Part shown: piece after piece, positions 27,346 to 37,564 of the stretch | Numbering within the stretch: position 1 is the stretch's first letter | Layout of the letters: each line of letters opens with the position of its first letter | Origin: Candidozyma auris | Lineage: Eukaryota > Ascomycota > Pichiomycetes > Serinales > Metschnikowiaceae | DNA length: 64,000 nt | Assembly (NCBI RefSeq): GCF_003013715.1 | Contig: NC_072813.1 | Span: 1,860,001 to 1,924,000, forward strand | Direction of reading: 5' to 3' | Made by a program: the position numbers and the translations under genes | Notes under the pieces: generated by a model | Database searches by the model: none | What the model was told of the DNA's origin: nothing | The model's input: only the letters and a program-made list of their open reading frames with translations

Positions 27346-30300
27346 ATGGACGGCGACGATCTTTTTGGGGTTTTCTCGGAAACTCCAGCGCAGTTGCCAG
27401 TGAAGAAAAGTCATGGAGATCATCAAAAAAATCAGAAAAGTGAGCAAAACAACCTCGACAGGAAAAGACCAGCTCCTGCTGATGAGAAAGAGAACAAGAA
27501 ACAGGCAAAACAGGACGACACGGCCAATGGAGAGAAAAAGAAGTCGAATCCTGTTGTCAAGGATGCCGTGGAAATTGAAGCATCCAGAGAAGTTGCGGCC
27601 TCTGCCGGTCTTCTTCCGTCTGATCAAAAGGAGGAAGATGCGAGAAAGTTGAAATTGAAGCATCAGGTCAGACACCAAGTGGCCATTCCACCAGACTACC
27701 CTTACGTTCCCATTGGAGAGCACGTGAGAACGAAAGAGGCAAGAACCTACCCTTTTACCTTGGACCCTTTCCAGGATACGGCTATCTCGTGTATCGACAG
27801 AAACGAGTCTGTTCTTGTATCTGCGCATACCTCTGCTGGTAAGACAGTGGTGGCTGAGTATGCGATTGCTCAGTCCTTGAGGGATAAGCAGCGTGTCATC
27901 TATACGTCTCCAATCAAGGCTTTGAGTAACCAGAAGTATAGAGAGCTCTTGGCTGAGTTTGGCGATGTGGGTCTCATGACTGGTGATGTTACAATCAACC
28001 CGGACGCAGGATGTCTTGTTATGACGACAGAAATTTTGCGTAGTATGTTGTACAGAGGCTCGGAGGTGATGAGAGAAGTTGCTTGGGTCATTTTCGACGA
28101 GGTGCACTACATGAGAGACAAAAACAGAGGTGTTGTGTGGGAAGAGACGATCATCTTGCTTCCTGACAAGGTGCACCATGTTTTTCTTTCGGCAACCATT
28201 CCAAACGCCATGGAGTTTGCTGAGTGGATCGTGAAAACGCACAACCAACCATGTCACGTTGTCTACACTGACTTCCGTCCAACTCCTTTGCAGCATTACT
28301 TATTTCCAGCGGCTGGTGATGGAATTCATCTTGTTGTCGACGAGAAAGGTACCTTCAGGGAGGAAAATTTCCAAAAAGCTATGTCTTCAATCTCAAACAA
28401 CATGGGCGACGATCCCTCATCAGCCGAGGCAACAAGAAGTAAAAAGAAGGGAGAGACATATAAGGGAGGTGTGAAGGACGGAAAGAGTGACATTTACAAG
28501 ATTGTCAAAATGATCTACATGAAAAGATACAATCCAGTGATTGTATTCTCTTTCTCAAAGCGTGATTGTGAGTCTTTGGCTCTCAAAATGTCCAAATTGG
28601 ACTTTAATACAGATGAGGAGCGTCAAGCATTGACGAAAGTGTTTGAAAACGCTATTGATGTTTTGCTAGAGTCAGATAGAGAGTTGCCTCAGATCAAGAA
28701 TATTCTCCCGCTTCTAAGAAGAGGTATTGGTATTCATCACTCGGGTTTGTTGCCAATCTTGAAAGAGGTAATCGAGCTTTTGTTCCAGGAAGGTTTGCTC
28801 AAGGTACTTTTCGCCACAGAAACGTTCTCCATCGGTCTTAATATGCCTGCTAAGACTGTGGTTTTCACATCTGTCAGAAAGTGGGACGGTCAAGGGTTCC
28901 GTTGGGTGTCTGGAGGTGAGTATATTCAGATGTCCGGTAGAGCTGGTCGTCGTGGTCTAGATGATAGAGGTATCGTGATCATGATGATTGATGAAAAAAT
29001 GGAACCTCAAGTGGCCAAAGGTATGGTCAAGGGCCAAGCTGACAGATTAGATTCTGCATTCCACCTAGGATACAATATGATCTTGAATTTAATGCGGGTT
29101 GAAGGCATTTCTCCGCAATTCATGTTGCTGAACTCCTTCTACCAGTTCCAAAATGCTGCGTCTGTTCCCAAGCTCGAGCAGCACCTTCAACAGTTGACTA
29201 TTGAGTACAATAATGTGACTGTGGATGACGAATATCATGTCAAGGAATACTATGATCTCAAGAAACAACTTGAAGGATACCAGGAGAGCGTTCGTCAAGT
29301 TGTTACCCACCCAGGTCACATTCTTCCATTTTTGCAAGCTGGCAGAGTTATAAAAGTGAAGATTGGCGAGCATGACTACGGCTGGGGAATGGTTGCATCG
29401 TTCTCGAAAAGATCAAACAAAAGAGATTCATCTCAAACGTACACGGATCATGAGCTGTATTTGGTGAGCGTATTTGTTTGCACCATGTTCGCAGATGCTC
29501 CTGTCAACTTGATTAAACCGTTCAACCCGGATTTTCCTGAGGGTATTCGTCCTTCGAAGGAGGGTGAAAAACTGAGAGCAGAATATGTCCCCATCACATT
29601 GGACTCCATTCAGGCAATCTCGAGCGTTCGTTTGAAGGTGCCAGACGATTTCAAGAGCTCCACTGCCAAGAGAAACTTGGTGCGGACATTGAGAGACTTG
29701 CCCAAGAAGTTGCCCGACGGTATCCCTCTAATGGATCCTGTTGAGAGCATGAAGATCGAGGAGCCTGAGTTCAAGACGTTGTTGCGTAAGATTGACGTCT
29801 TAGAAAGTAAATTGGCTACTAATCCATTACATGAATCCGACAGAATCAAGGATTTGTACGCCCAGTACAGCCACAAGGTCGACATTGAGAAGCAAATCTC
29901 TCAAACAAAGGAGAAGATATTACAAGCGCAAGCGGTGATTCAGCTCGACGATTTGAAACGCCGAAAGAGAGTCTTGAGGAAGCTTGGATTCACTACCCCA
30001 GATGAGATCATCGAGCTCAAGGGAAGAGTTGCTTGCGAGATTTCGACGGGTGACGAGCTTCTATTGACAGAGCTCATATTCAATGGTACGTTCAATGATT
30101 TGAGTCCAGAACAGTGTGCGGCGCTTTTGTCGTGCTTCGTGTTCCAGGAACGAGCCAAGGAAGTGCCTAGATTGAAACCTGAATTGGCAGAGCCCTTGAA
30201 AGCCATGCAAGACATGGCAACAAAGATTGCCAAGGTGTTCAGAGAAAGCAAGATAGAAATTACCGAGAAGGAGTACGTTGAGCTGTTCCGCCCTGAGCTC

Positions 30301-30531
30301 ATGGAAGTGACATATGCATGGTGCAAAGGCGCCAAGTTTGCACAGATTTGTAAGATGACCGATGTGTACGAAGGGTCGTTGATTAGAACGTTCAAGAGAT
30401 TGGAAGAGATGATTAGACAGATGATTCAGGCGGCCAAGACGATAGGTAACATTGAGTTGGAAGATAAGATGGAAAAGGCCACGGAGATGGTGCACAGAGA
30501 CATTGTTTCCGCTGCGTCGTTGTACTTGTAA
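27346..30531 (+). CDS. MTR4: Mtr4/Dob1, nuclear exosome RNA helicase
   Basis: The protein has 1,061 residues. It is the Ski2-like 3'-5' helicase of the TRAMP complex that feeds RNA to the nuclear exosome. The N-terminal 100 residues are charged and low in complexity. Walker A is AHTSAGKT (160-167), motif II is DEVH (251-254) and motif VI lies in [15 protein letters not shown]. The arch/KOW insert follows. The C-terminus ends [12 protein letters not shown], as in the family. The codon for residue 980 (30283-30285) is CTG in YVE-x-FRPELM, where yeast and human Mtr4 have Ser, so serine decoding is likely. An antisense open frame of 349 codons at 27247-28296 is a shadow. Confidence 0.97.
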   Translation: MDGDDLFGVFSETPAQLPVKKSHGDHQKNQKSEQNNLDRKRPAPADEKENKKQAKQDDTANGEKKKSNPVVKDAVEIEASREVAASAGLLPSDQKEEDARKLKLKHQVRHQVAIPPDYPYVPIGEHVRTKEARTYPFTLDPFQDTAISCIDRNESVLVSAHTSAGKTVVAEYAIAQSLRDKQRVIYTSPIKALSNQKYRELLAEFGDVGLMTGDVTINPDAGCLVMTTEILRSMLYRGSEVMREVAWVIFDEVHYMRDKNRGVVWEETIILLPDKVHHVFLSATIPNAMEFAEWIVKTHNQPCHVVYTDFRPTPLQHYLFPAAGDGIHLVVDEKGTFREENFQKAMSSISNNMGDDPSSAEATRSKKKGETYKGGVKDGKSDIYKIVKMIYMKRYNPVIVFSFSKRDCESLALKMSKLDFNTDEERQALTKVFENAIDVLLESDRELPQIKNILPLLRRGIGIHHSGLLPILKEVIELLFQEGLLKVLFATETFSIGLNMPAKTVVFTSVRKWDGQGFRWVSGGEYIQMSGRAGRRGLDDRGIVIMMIDEKMEPQVAKGMVKGQADRLDSAFHLGYNMILNLMRVEGISPQFMLLNSFYQFQNAASVPKLEQHLQQLTIEYNNVTVDDEYHVKEYYDLKKQLEGYQESVRQVVTHPGHILPFLQAGRVIKVKIGEHDYGWGMVASFSKRSNKRDSSQTYTDHELYLVSVFVCTMFADAPVNLIKPFNPDFPEGIRPSKEGEKLRAEYVPITLDSIQAISSVRLKVPDDFKSSTAKRNLVRTLRDLPKKLPDGIPLMDPVESMKIEEPEFKTLLRKIDVLESKLATNPLHESDRIKDLYAQYSHKVDIEKQISQTKEKILQAQAVIQLDDLKRRKRVLRKLGFTTPDEIIELKGRVACEISTGDELLLTELIFNGTFNDLSPEQCAALLSCFVFQERAKEVPRLKPELAEPLKAMQDMATKIAKVFRESKIEITEKEYVELFRPELMEVTYAWCKGAKFAQICKMTDVYEGSLIRTFKRLEEMIRQMIQAAKTIGNIELEDKMEKATEMVHRDIVSAASLYL

Positions 30532-30655
30532 TATAGATAATTATGATTCATAGAGAAAGTGTCCTGTTGTAGAGGCTGCGCAAAAGCAATATAAGATGAA
30601 AATGTAGGTAATTTCATAAGTTGTGGAAGCAAGCCTACTATGTACTCACGTCAAA

Positions 30656-30666
30656 ATGGCTGCGAA
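30656..30666 (+). promoter_or_regulatory. ATGGCTGCRAA motif, copy 7
   Basis: ATGGCTGCGAA flanked by AAA on both sides, 125 bp after the MTR4 stop. Confidence 0.5.
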
Positions 30667-31012
30667 AAAAATAAACCACCAACGTAGATTGCCCATTCAC
30701 TAGGATTTGAGCTCTTTTGAGAGCTCACCTACTCAAGACAGACGCTGCTCGTCATTTTCTTCAAAATGGACATGTAATTCCTGTCAAACTCAATGTGATT
30801 CACCGTAAGCGGTCGGCAAAACATATAAAGAGAGCACCTGAAACGACCATTAAGAGGCCCCGCCAGAGTCTCACCCATATTACGTTTCAGGTAATCATAT
30901 TAGATGACTATCCTGTTAAGGAAAATTCACCTAATCCTCCCCAATCACCTCCGAATTTTGAGCACTTGTCGCTTTTTGAAGCTCTCACATTACTTCACGG
31001 CATCGCATGTAA

Positions 31013-31023
31013 ATGGCTGCGAA
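31013..31023 (+). promoter_or_regulatory. ATGGCTGCRAA motif, copy 8
   Basis: ATGGCTGCGAA preceded by AA, about 380 bp upstream of GYP7. Confidence 0.5.
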
Positions 31024-31404
31024 TCAGTCCAATCCCAGTGACTGCACTAGTGGCAAAGTACCAGCGATGAACAACCTTTGAAGTAAAACAAGTAAAATTT
31101 GAAGTCATACATAGATTGCCTTCGTAACTCTCAATAACTTAGATTTACACAATGTTCTTTTTTTTTATTTTTTTTGTTTTTATAGCCCCACGAATATTCG
31201 CATGTATATGTCTACCCCAGATCAGGTACTATATAGGTAGGTGCGAAAGGAGGATAAGTATCCCTGATCAGTACTACTTTTTAAAAGAAACAGCGAACGA
31301 AAAACAGCACACCCTGAGGCGTAAAGAGCCACTTATACATCTTCAATTGTCACTTGAATTGTTGTTCACAATTCAATCCTCAAGTACAACTCAATCTCGT
31401 TCGG

Positions 31405-33654
31405 ATGAGCTCCAACACGGTAGAGCTCTTGTACGCTAAGAGCAAGGCGTACCTCCACCCTTCAACGTCCAACAAGGACAATGTGGCTGGGTTTTTGACG
31501 CTCTCAAGGCCCAACGGGCCCTCTACAAATAAGGACATTTTGCTCAGTTACACGCCAGAAAACATGCTTTCTGCAGAGGAGTTGAAGCTCTACAATGAGG
31601 TGGACATGGCCGAGTGCTTGGTCGACAGCATGGGCAAATTGCTGCTTGAAGCGGGACCATCGGGTTTGAAGAAGAAGCCTGGTGATAAACCCAGCGTGAG
31701 GAGACCCTCGTCTAGCTCTGGCTCCGGCTACTGCTTCTCATTGCCCTTGCTGCTTGTGTACCTGATCCACGTCAGAAACCCGTCATTGGGCTGGTGGTAC
31801 GGGTCCATTGTGCTTCACTCGAAAACAGGGGAGAAGATGCCCGTGGTTTTTTTCCATGATGATGAGTCTCCTCTGACCATTCAACGCCAAAAGCTTCTCA
31901 ACAAGCTGTTTGACCCTTTTGGCGAGGATGGCCAAATGTACTGGGGCGGGCAGGACTTTATTCTGACTCTCAGAAGGTATATCAGTGTTGAAAAGCTGAC
32001 GGTGGAGCCTTCAGTGTATTTGGTGGATCCTCTGAGTGTAGACTTGGCCAACTTTGCCCCTCTCAAGGACCAGAGCAGCAAAATGGAACCTGCTGCTGAG
32101 TTCAAGTTGCCCAACGTCAACAAGCTATTGGCGACGGCTAAATGGAGAGTTTTGGAGACTGTGGCTTCTTTTGGGCAGAAGACGAAGAACCAGGTGGCTG
32201 AAATCGTGGATGAGCATGTCCCTGAGGTGGTGGTGAGGCTGGTATTGAGCAAACCTGAAGTGAAGAAGATTAGCAACGATTTCGACAGCGCCAGAGTGTA
32301 CTTAGCCAAATGGGCAGCGCAAGTGAAAGAAGAAGCGGAGCAGTCCCAGCGTAAGTTCATGCTCGAGGATACCGTCTACGATAGAATCAACAAGGAGCTT
32401 CGAACGGGGCTGGAGATTTTGACTCCCGAGGAAGTTAGCAATGCTTCGCGTAGGAAGCCAATCAGCAAAGTCGAGTGGGATGGTTTTTTCGACCACAACG
32501 GCCGTCTCATTTTGACCGTTGACGAAGTGAAGTTCAGGATCTTCCACGGTGGTTTGGAGGAGGATGTCAGACCGGAGGCCTGGTTGTTCTTGCTTGGAGT
32601 ATACCCTTGGGATTCTTCTTCAGAGGAGCGCAAGACCCTTCGAGAGAGCCTTGAAAGCGGGTATCATGACTACAAAAAGCGCTGGGTTGAGGATGAAGAC
32701 AAGCGGCAAGATCCCTTTTGGAAAGACCAGAAGTGTCGTATCGAGAAAGATATTCATAGGTGTGATCGCCACTTGGAACTCTTTCAAAGCAAAAAAACCT
32801 CTCCTCCAAACTTATCTGAGGAGATCGCGGGAGCCTTTGAGGCGCCGGATGCTGAAAGCTCTCGTAATGATAGAGAATCTCTGCCAGAGACACCTGATGA
32901 AGACGAAGAGGAGAGCGAGTGGGACCTTGCTAATATTCAAAACCCTCATTTGTTTGCTATGCGTGAGATTCTTTTGACTTTCAATGAGTACAATGTCAAC
33001 TTGGGCTACGTTCAAGGGATGACAGACTTACTTTCGCCCATATATGTGATTCTCCAGGATGAGGTGTTGTCGTTCTGGGCATTTACTGGTTTCATGGAGA
33101 GAATGGAGAGAAATTTTGTCAGAGATCAGAGTGGCATGAAGCGCCAGATGGATGTACTCAATGGGCTTTTGCAGTTCATGCTTCCTGACCTCTTTAAGCA
33201 TTTAGAGAAATGTGAGTCGACAGACTTATTCTTCTTTTTCCGCATGCTTCTTGTCTGGTACAAGCGGGAGTTTGAGTGGAATGATGTGTTGACCTTGTGG
33301 GAAGTTCTCTTCACCGACTACTACAGCAGTCAGTTCCACTTGTTCTTCGCATTGTCAGTGCTTTCCGACAACAAACGAATCATCATGCAGAACTTGAAAC
33401 GGTTTGACGAAGTTTTGAAGTACATGAATGACCTCTCGGGTAAGATGAATCTCAATGATCTATTAATTCGTGCCGAGTTATTATTCCTTCGCTTCAAGCG
33501 GATGATAGCTCTTATTGATAGAGAAAACCAGCAACTGAACGTCAGTGGAGAGCTCTATGAGGTGCGAGTAAACCCTGATCTACGTGAATTGCTTAGTCGT
33601 GATCTCGTGATCCAAAAGGAAAGTGAAAGACCTGAGGGTGTGGGCGGCGGGTAA
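31405..33654 (+). CDS. GYP7: Gyp7, TBC-domain GTPase-activating protein for Ypt7/Rab7
   Basis: The protein has 749 residues. The N-terminal part holds a long Rab-binding-like region (FLLSYTPENMLS onward). The TBC domain starts near residue 380 (HGGLEEDVRPEAWLFLLGVYPW). The arginine finger is Arg452 in IEKDIHRCDR and the glutamine finger is Gln537 in YVQGMTDLLSP, so both catalytic residues are present. An acidic insert separates them. Gyp7 turns off the vacuolar fusion GTPase Ypt7. The start at 31405 is the first ATG; the frame extends upstream only through a TTG. The stop codon TAA (33652-33654) overlaps a copy of the recurrent ATGGCTGCRAA motif. Confidence 0.9.
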   Translation: MSSNTVELLYAKSKAYLHPSTSNKDNVAGFLTLSRPNGPSTNKDILLSYTPENMLSAEELKLYNEVDMAECLVDSMGKLLLEAGPSGLKKKPGDKPSVRRPSSSSGSGYCFSLPLLLVYLIHVRNPSLGWWYGSIVLHSKTGEKMPVVFFHDDESPLTIQRQKLLNKLFDPFGEDGQMYWGGQDFILTLRRYISVEKLTVEPSVYLVDPLSVDLANFAPLKDQSSKMEPAAEFKLPNVNKLLATAKWRVLETVASFGQKTKNQVAEIVDEHVPEVVVRLVLSKPEVKKISNDFDSARVYLAKWAAQVKEEAEQSQRKFMLEDTVYDRINKELRTGLEILTPEEVSNASRRKPISKVEWDGFFDHNGRLILTVDEVKFRIFHGGLEEDVRPEAWLFLLGVYPWDSSSEERKTLRESLESGYHDYKKRWVEDEDKRQDPFWKDQKCRIEKDIHRCDRHLELFQSKKTSPPNLSEEIAGAFEAPDAESSRNDRESLPETPDEDEEESEWDLANIQNPHLFAMREILLTFNEYNVNLGYVQGMTDLLSPIYVILQDEVLSFWAFTGFMERMERNFVRDQSGMKRQMDVLNGLLQFMLPDLFKHLEKCESTDLFFFFRMLLVWYKREFEWNDVLTLWEVLFTDYYSSQFHLFFALSVLSDNKRIIMQNLKRFDEVLKYMNDLSGKMNLNDLLIRAELLFLRFKRMIALIDRENQQLNVSGELYEVRVNPDLRELLSRDLVIQKESERPEGVGGG

Positions 33655-33664
33655 TGGCTGCGAA
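33654..33664 (+). promoter_or_regulatory. ATGGCTGCRAA motif, copy 9, overlapping the GYP7 stop codon
   Basis: ATGGCTGCGAA begins at the last base of the TAA stop. It lies 170-180 bp upstream of PPN2. Confidence 0.5.
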
Positions 33665-33720
33665 AAACAGACCATGGTAGTACTGCTTTTGCCCCGCTGA
33701 CGAGATTTCACCTAAGCGAG

Positions 33721-33726
33721 CACGTG
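33721..33726. promoter_or_regulatory. CACGTG box upstream of PPN2
   Basis: CACGTGTGTGG, 106 bp before the PPN2 ATG. Confidence 0.45.
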
Positions 33727-33831
33727 TGTGGTGACCTGTATACTTTGAGATGGGTCTGTGTGACAATCTTTTCTATGCATTCTCATACATTATCCACATT
33801 TTGAACTTTAATTCTCTCTAACAACAACTAC

Positions 33832-35040
33832 ATGGGAAGTTTGCTGAAAAGCAGAAACTACAGAGGTTACAGCTCTACGGATGAGGAGGACATAATACAC
33901 GAGGCAGAACCTTGGGAGATCCCAAATCGTACCAAAAAGTGGCTCATCACTTTAGGTACTCTTGTCGCCGTCTGTCTTTTATATATGTTTTGTTTCTTAT
34001 TGCCCAAAATGTTTATTCCTGAGACCAAAGAGTTGGTTGGAATTCACAAAGCAGAGCCATTGGATGTCATCTTGACACCTGTGCTGCTGGAAAAGGCAAA
34101 TCTGTGGGGACTTACTACGCTAGAGTATGATGATTTCAGCGATGACGATGACGAAGAAGATGAGCATGACTTGCGAGTTTCTTCCGATGAGGAAGTTAAT
34201 ATCGAGAGCAATAGCATGAAGAAGCTGAAAGAGCGGCTCATTCTAGTTGGTGATGTTCATGGCCAATACAGAGAATTGAAGAAGTTGTTAAGAAAGGTCA
34301 AGTACAAGAAAGAACGTGACCAACTTCTAGTGTTGGGTGATTTTATTACCAAAGGTCCGCACTCATTTAAAGTTCTTGACTTTCTTATTGACAACGATAT
34401 CGCGTGTATCATGGGTAATCACGAGTACTATGTTTTACAGAACTACGCAACATATCATGGTCTTCCGCAACCATCCTTCGTGAATGGAACGGCTCCTAGC
34501 TTCCGCACAACTGGTAAGTTCAACAGCGACCCTGAGTTCCTTCTCGCTAAGAAACTAAAACCAAAGCATGTGGAGTATATCAACAACTGTCCAGTGATGA
34601 AGGAACTTGGTCAGGTTCCCTTGCACTCAAAGAAAACCAAGGGCAAATATGGTCATACTGAAGGAGTGGCTGTGCACGCAGGTCTCAGGATGGAGTTTCT
34701 TAAGGACTTGAATGCACAGGATCCTGAGGACTGTCTTGAGATGAGGTCCTACATTGGTCCCTACTACAACGAGACCACTGATGATCCCAGCGACAAAGGC
34801 GCAGTTTCGTGGTCGAAGATCTGGAACCAGAAGCAGAAAGCCGGCAAGCTTGACCGCTCTCTTGTTGTGTACTACGGCCACGACGCTGGTAGAGGACTCA
34901 AATTGAAGAAGTTCACTAAGGGCCTCGATTCTGGGTGTACCAAGGGCGGCAAGTTGAGTGCGTTGGTAATGTGGCAGGAGAAATTGAAGGGCTCAGACAA
35001 AGTGATGTATAAGGAGACTCTTGTGCAGCAGAAATGCTGA
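33832..35040 (+). CDS. PPN2: Ppn2-type vacuolar metallophosphoesterase (endopolyphosphatase)
   Basis: The protein has 402 residues. One transmembrane helix (about 37-58) follows a basic N-terminal tail, giving a type II vacuolar membrane protein. An acidic stretch (DFSDDDDEEDEHD, 101-113) precedes the calcineurin-like domain. Metal-site motifs are GDVHGQ (140-145), GDFITKGP (169-176), GNHE (195-198), the later AVHAGL and YYGHDAG. This resembles S. cerevisiae YNL217W/Ppn2, a zinc-dependent endopolyphosphatase that cuts inner bonds of polyphosphate. That substrate is known for the family, not shown here. Confidence 0.85.
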   Translation: MGSLLKSRNYRGYSSTDEEDIIHEAEPWEIPNRTKKWLITLGTLVAVCLLYMFCFLLPKMFIPETKELVGIHKAEPLDVILTPVLLEKANLWGLTTLEYDDFSDDDDEEDEHDLRVSSDEEVNIESNSMKKLKERLILVGDVHGQYRELKKLLRKVKYKKERDQLLVLGDFITKGPHSFKVLDFLIDNDIACIMGNHEYYVLQNYATYHGLPQPSFVNGTAPSFRTTGKFNSDPEFLLAKKLKPKHVEYINNCPVMKELGQVPLHSKKTKGKYGHTEGVAVHAGLRMEFLKDLNAQDPEDCLEMRSYIGPYYNETTDDPSDKGAVSWSKIWNQKQKAGKLDRSLVVYYGHDAGRGLKLKKFTKGLDSGCTKGGKLSALVMWQEKLKGSDKVMYKETLVQQKC

Positions 35041-35287
35041 TACGCTAGCATGACATGATCTTATGAAGTAGAGTTTGATTTCGGATAATTTTGGCGCAAT
35101 ACACGTTCATCTAGAATTGAGACAGGTGTAGAGACGTTGGCTGTTTGACTTCAGGGTAAAGCTTCAACTAAGCTCTCACAAGCATCGGAAAGCCTGATTT
35201 CTAAGCTTATTGCCTTTGATGTCCAGGATACACACCAGTGATTTGTTCACTGCATTTCTTTTCGAAGACTGCTAAACTGCTTGCTCT

Positions 35288-35298
35288 ATGGCTGCAAA
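35288..35298 (+). promoter_or_regulatory. ATGGCTGCRAA motif, copy 10
   Basis: ATGGCTGCAAA followed by AA, about 520 bp upstream of RAP1. Confidence 0.5.
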
Positions 35299-35728
35299 AA
35301 TGTCGTACGTAGGCAACTCCGCTTGTTTATCACTTGCGCTTTCTCCAAACACAGTAAGTTTTTGGGAATGTAAACACTACCATTCGGATTCTGGAATCTC
35401 AAAGATGCCGATGATGCTCCTAAAATGTGAATAGCAGCTACACTTGGCAAGTTGCTTCGACTCTTGCTGAGGTAAGCGCGACATTGTCGCTCTCGTCCCA
35501 TGGAGCAACAACAGGTATAAACAGTAACTTCAATAGATCATATAAAAGCTAAAATTGACCATTACGTAACGGCGAAATCAATGTCTTGATGCATAAAGAG
35601 CTCAAAGATCTTTTTTTCTCCCGTTGAGTTTTATAACACTACACGAGAGGCAGTGGCTCTCACCGCTGGTACTTTTGGTAACCGCACGCACGCAACACCA
35701 TCAAAACATCACCACCTCCAAAACCTAA

Positions 35729-35767
35729 ACACCCATATCCTCACTACTCACCTCACACCCAGACACC
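35729..35767 (+). promoter_or_regulatory. Possible Rap1-binding elements in the RAP1 promoter
   Basis: ACACCCATAT at 35729-35738 and ACACCCAGACACC at 35755-35767, which is 40-52 bp before the ATG. The second matches the S. cerevisiae Rap1 consensus ACACCCRYACAYM at 12 of 13 positions. Autoregulation is an inference. Confidence 0.4.
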
Positions 35768-35770
35768 CTT

Positions 35771-35781
35771 TTTGCAGCCAT
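35771..35781 (-). promoter_or_regulatory. ATGGCTGCRAA motif, copy 11
   Basis: TTTGCAGCCAT on the plus strand, only 26 bp before the RAP1 ATG and 4 bp after a possible Rap1 element. It may lie in the 5' untranslated region. Confidence 0.5.
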
Positions 35782-35806
35782 TCCTAACTTGGCACTTGAT
35801 CCAACC

Positions 35807-37564
35807 ATGTCGGAACGCTTATTGCTCCATGACGACGAAGGAAGGCCCATGGCCTTCTACATCAGTCCACTGGACCCAAACAGAGAAAAGTATCACAAGA
35901 TCATCACCGACAACGGAGGATACATTGAGCCCAGCGAGACCATTGCCCTCAAAACCGGGTACATCCAACTTCTGTCGTATCCTGTTCCCAACAGAGAGAC
36001 GTTTCTGTTTCAATTCATTGACGACTATGTGACAAGGGGCCAGACAGTGTATTTGGAGGCGTACAAGTATCCTCCTGGCAAGAGACGCCATGATGAGGCT
36101 TTGGATGAACAAGACGTGGAAACAGCCAAGGCCATGGCACAGGCGATGAGCAAGAAGGCTAAGGGCCCGCCAAAGTCTACGACAAAGTTTACTGCTGCAG
36201 CTGACAATTACATCTTGGAGCAGGTGCGGTTGAAGCCTCGCTACAGAACGTCGCACAAGTTCTTTGAACAATTGGCCAAGCACGATTTGCTTAGGGGACA
36301 CACGGGCAATTCTGTCCGGTCGAGATACCGTGCTCATTTGGAACACAAGTTGCTGTACGTGTACAAGACAGACGAAAACGACAACTTGCTCTATGACGAC
36401 AAAGGAAAGCCGATAGTTTTGGAGGTGAGCGAGGCCAAGACGATGAAAAACAGGTTCACGGCTGACGACGACTACAACTTATGTGTAAGCATTATCAACC
36501 ACGTGTTGAACACCCAGGACCACGATACTCTTCATACGGCCGACGACAAGACTAGGCTTCCTGAAGATCAGCTCAACGAGGCGAATTTTTCAGTGTCGAT
36601 TTCGTTTTTTGACGAGTTTGCTCGCACGAACACAAATCACTCGTCTCTGAGTTGGAGGGATAGGTACAGGAAGTTTGCCAGAGTCTACGGCCTCCAGAGG
36701 TACAGAGACGATTACCAAAGAGCGATTGAGGCAGGAGAAAAGCCTCAGCCAATGAAGAATTTGACCTCAAGGGAGTCCAAGAGCGAGAAGAAAGCGCAAC
36801 TCTCGGCAAAGAAGCTACGTGCTCAGGCGTATGCTCCGCCAAGAATGGACATTCACGACCAGGCGCTCTTGGCGAGCGAGTTGGGCCACCACCAGCACCA
36901 TCTCTCACACCAGCTTGATTCTGCAGGCGTGGCTGCTGTTGCAAATTTGGCTGTCGGCCAGAGAGCTTTGGACGAGGAAATCGGAGGAAAAAATACCAAT
37001 GACAATATCGATGATGCTCTTCATAACGTTGGAGTAGACTCGGACCGTGTTCAGATCGACGACCAGCTCACTGATGTGCGTGCTTTAGGTATTCACGACT
37101 TTGACGGGCTTGAGTTAAAGGTGGATGCTGACTCCCAAGACCCGTGGGCTCGCTACATGGTCTACTTGCCTCGTGACGTACATTCCAAGGCCTTGTTCAC
37201 TGACAAGTTTCTTTCTGAGCCCCACGCTATCGATGACGCTAGAAGCTTGTTGACCAAGTTGGGGGAGGATGCCTTCGGCGTGCTCTTCGACGAGTTTGAA
37301 AAATTGGGTTTCACAAGGGCGTTTGTCGGACACATTCTCAAGGTCACCAGCAGCAGTGTGCGCTACATCAACGACTACTTACTTTTGCTCCGTGACGCCC
37401 TCAATAATGGAGACATGGATATGAGCAGTGTTTTGTTCCCGCGTGGCCACAACGGCTTGTGGACCCCTGAAAGCGATCTTTGGTTGAAAGAGGGCCACAT
37501 GGAGCGGTTGATGTTCCACGATGGGGACAGCATCGAGCTTCGTCGCCAATTCCTCGGCCTTTAA
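35807..37564 (+). CDS. RAP1: Rap1, telomere- and promoter-binding protein with BRCT, Myb and C-terminal domains
   Basis: The protein has 585 residues. A BRCT-like region occupies the first ~90 residues (MAFYISPLDPNREKYHKIITDNGG). Two Myb-type repeats follow at about 125-190 (KFTAAADNYILEQV...RYRAHLEHK) and 215-310 (RFTADDDYNLCVSII...SWRDRYRKFARVYGL). After a His/Asp-rich linker, residues of about 440-585 form a globular end (LLTKLGEDAFGVLFDEFEKLGF, LFPRGHNGLWTPESDLWL) that resembles the RCT domain of Rap1 proteins. The start is the ATG at 35807; the frame extends upstream only via TTG. Rap1 binds telomere repeats, and its RCT recruits silencing or shelterin partners in other species. Confidence 0.9.
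   Translation: MSERLLLHDDEGRPMAFYISPLDPNREKYHKIITDNGGYIEPSETIALKTGYIQLLSYPVPNRETFLFQFIDDYVTRGQTVYLEAYKYPPGKRRHDEALDEQDVETAKAMAQAMSKKAKGPPKSTTKFTAAADNYILEQVRLKPRYRTSHKFFEQLAKHDLLRGHTGNSVRSRYRAHLEHKLLYVYKTDENDNLLYDDKGKPIVLEVSEAKTMKNRFTADDDYNLCVSIINHVLNTQDHDTLHTADDKTRLPEDQLNEANFSVSISFFDEFARTNTNHSSLSWRDRYRKFARVYGLQRYRDDYQRAIEAGEKPQPMKNLTSRESKSEKKAQLSAKKLRAQAYAPPRMDIHDQALLASELGHHQHHLSHQLDSAGVAAVANLAVGQRALDEEIGGKNTNDNIDDALHNVGVDSDRVQIDDQLTDVRALGIHDFDGLELKVDADSQDPWARYMVYLPRDVHSKALFTDKFLSEPHAIDDARSLLTKLGEDAFGVLFDEFEKLGFTRAFVGHILKVTSSSVRYINDYLLLLRDALNNGDMDMSSVLFPRGHNGLWTPESDLWLKEGHMERLMFHDGDSIELRRQFLGL

Larger units (their letters stand above)
30532..31404. other. Gene-free stretch between MTR4 and GYP7
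   Basis: Two exact ATGGCTGCRAA copies lie in the same orientation, 357 bp apart. An open frame at 30717-31070 begins with TTG and lacks any domain. A T-rich tract is at 31150-31185. Confidence 0.6.
35041..35806. other. PPN2 3' flank and RAP1 promoter
   Basis: This stretch holds two motif copies (35288 and 35771, in opposite orientations) and a C-rich tract with two ACACCC elements directly upstream of RAP1. I see no gene. Confidence 0.6.

Noticed and set aside
30717..31070. 117-codon open frame between MTR4 and GYP7
   Set aside because: It starts with TTG and contains a copy of the recurrent motif. No domain is visible.
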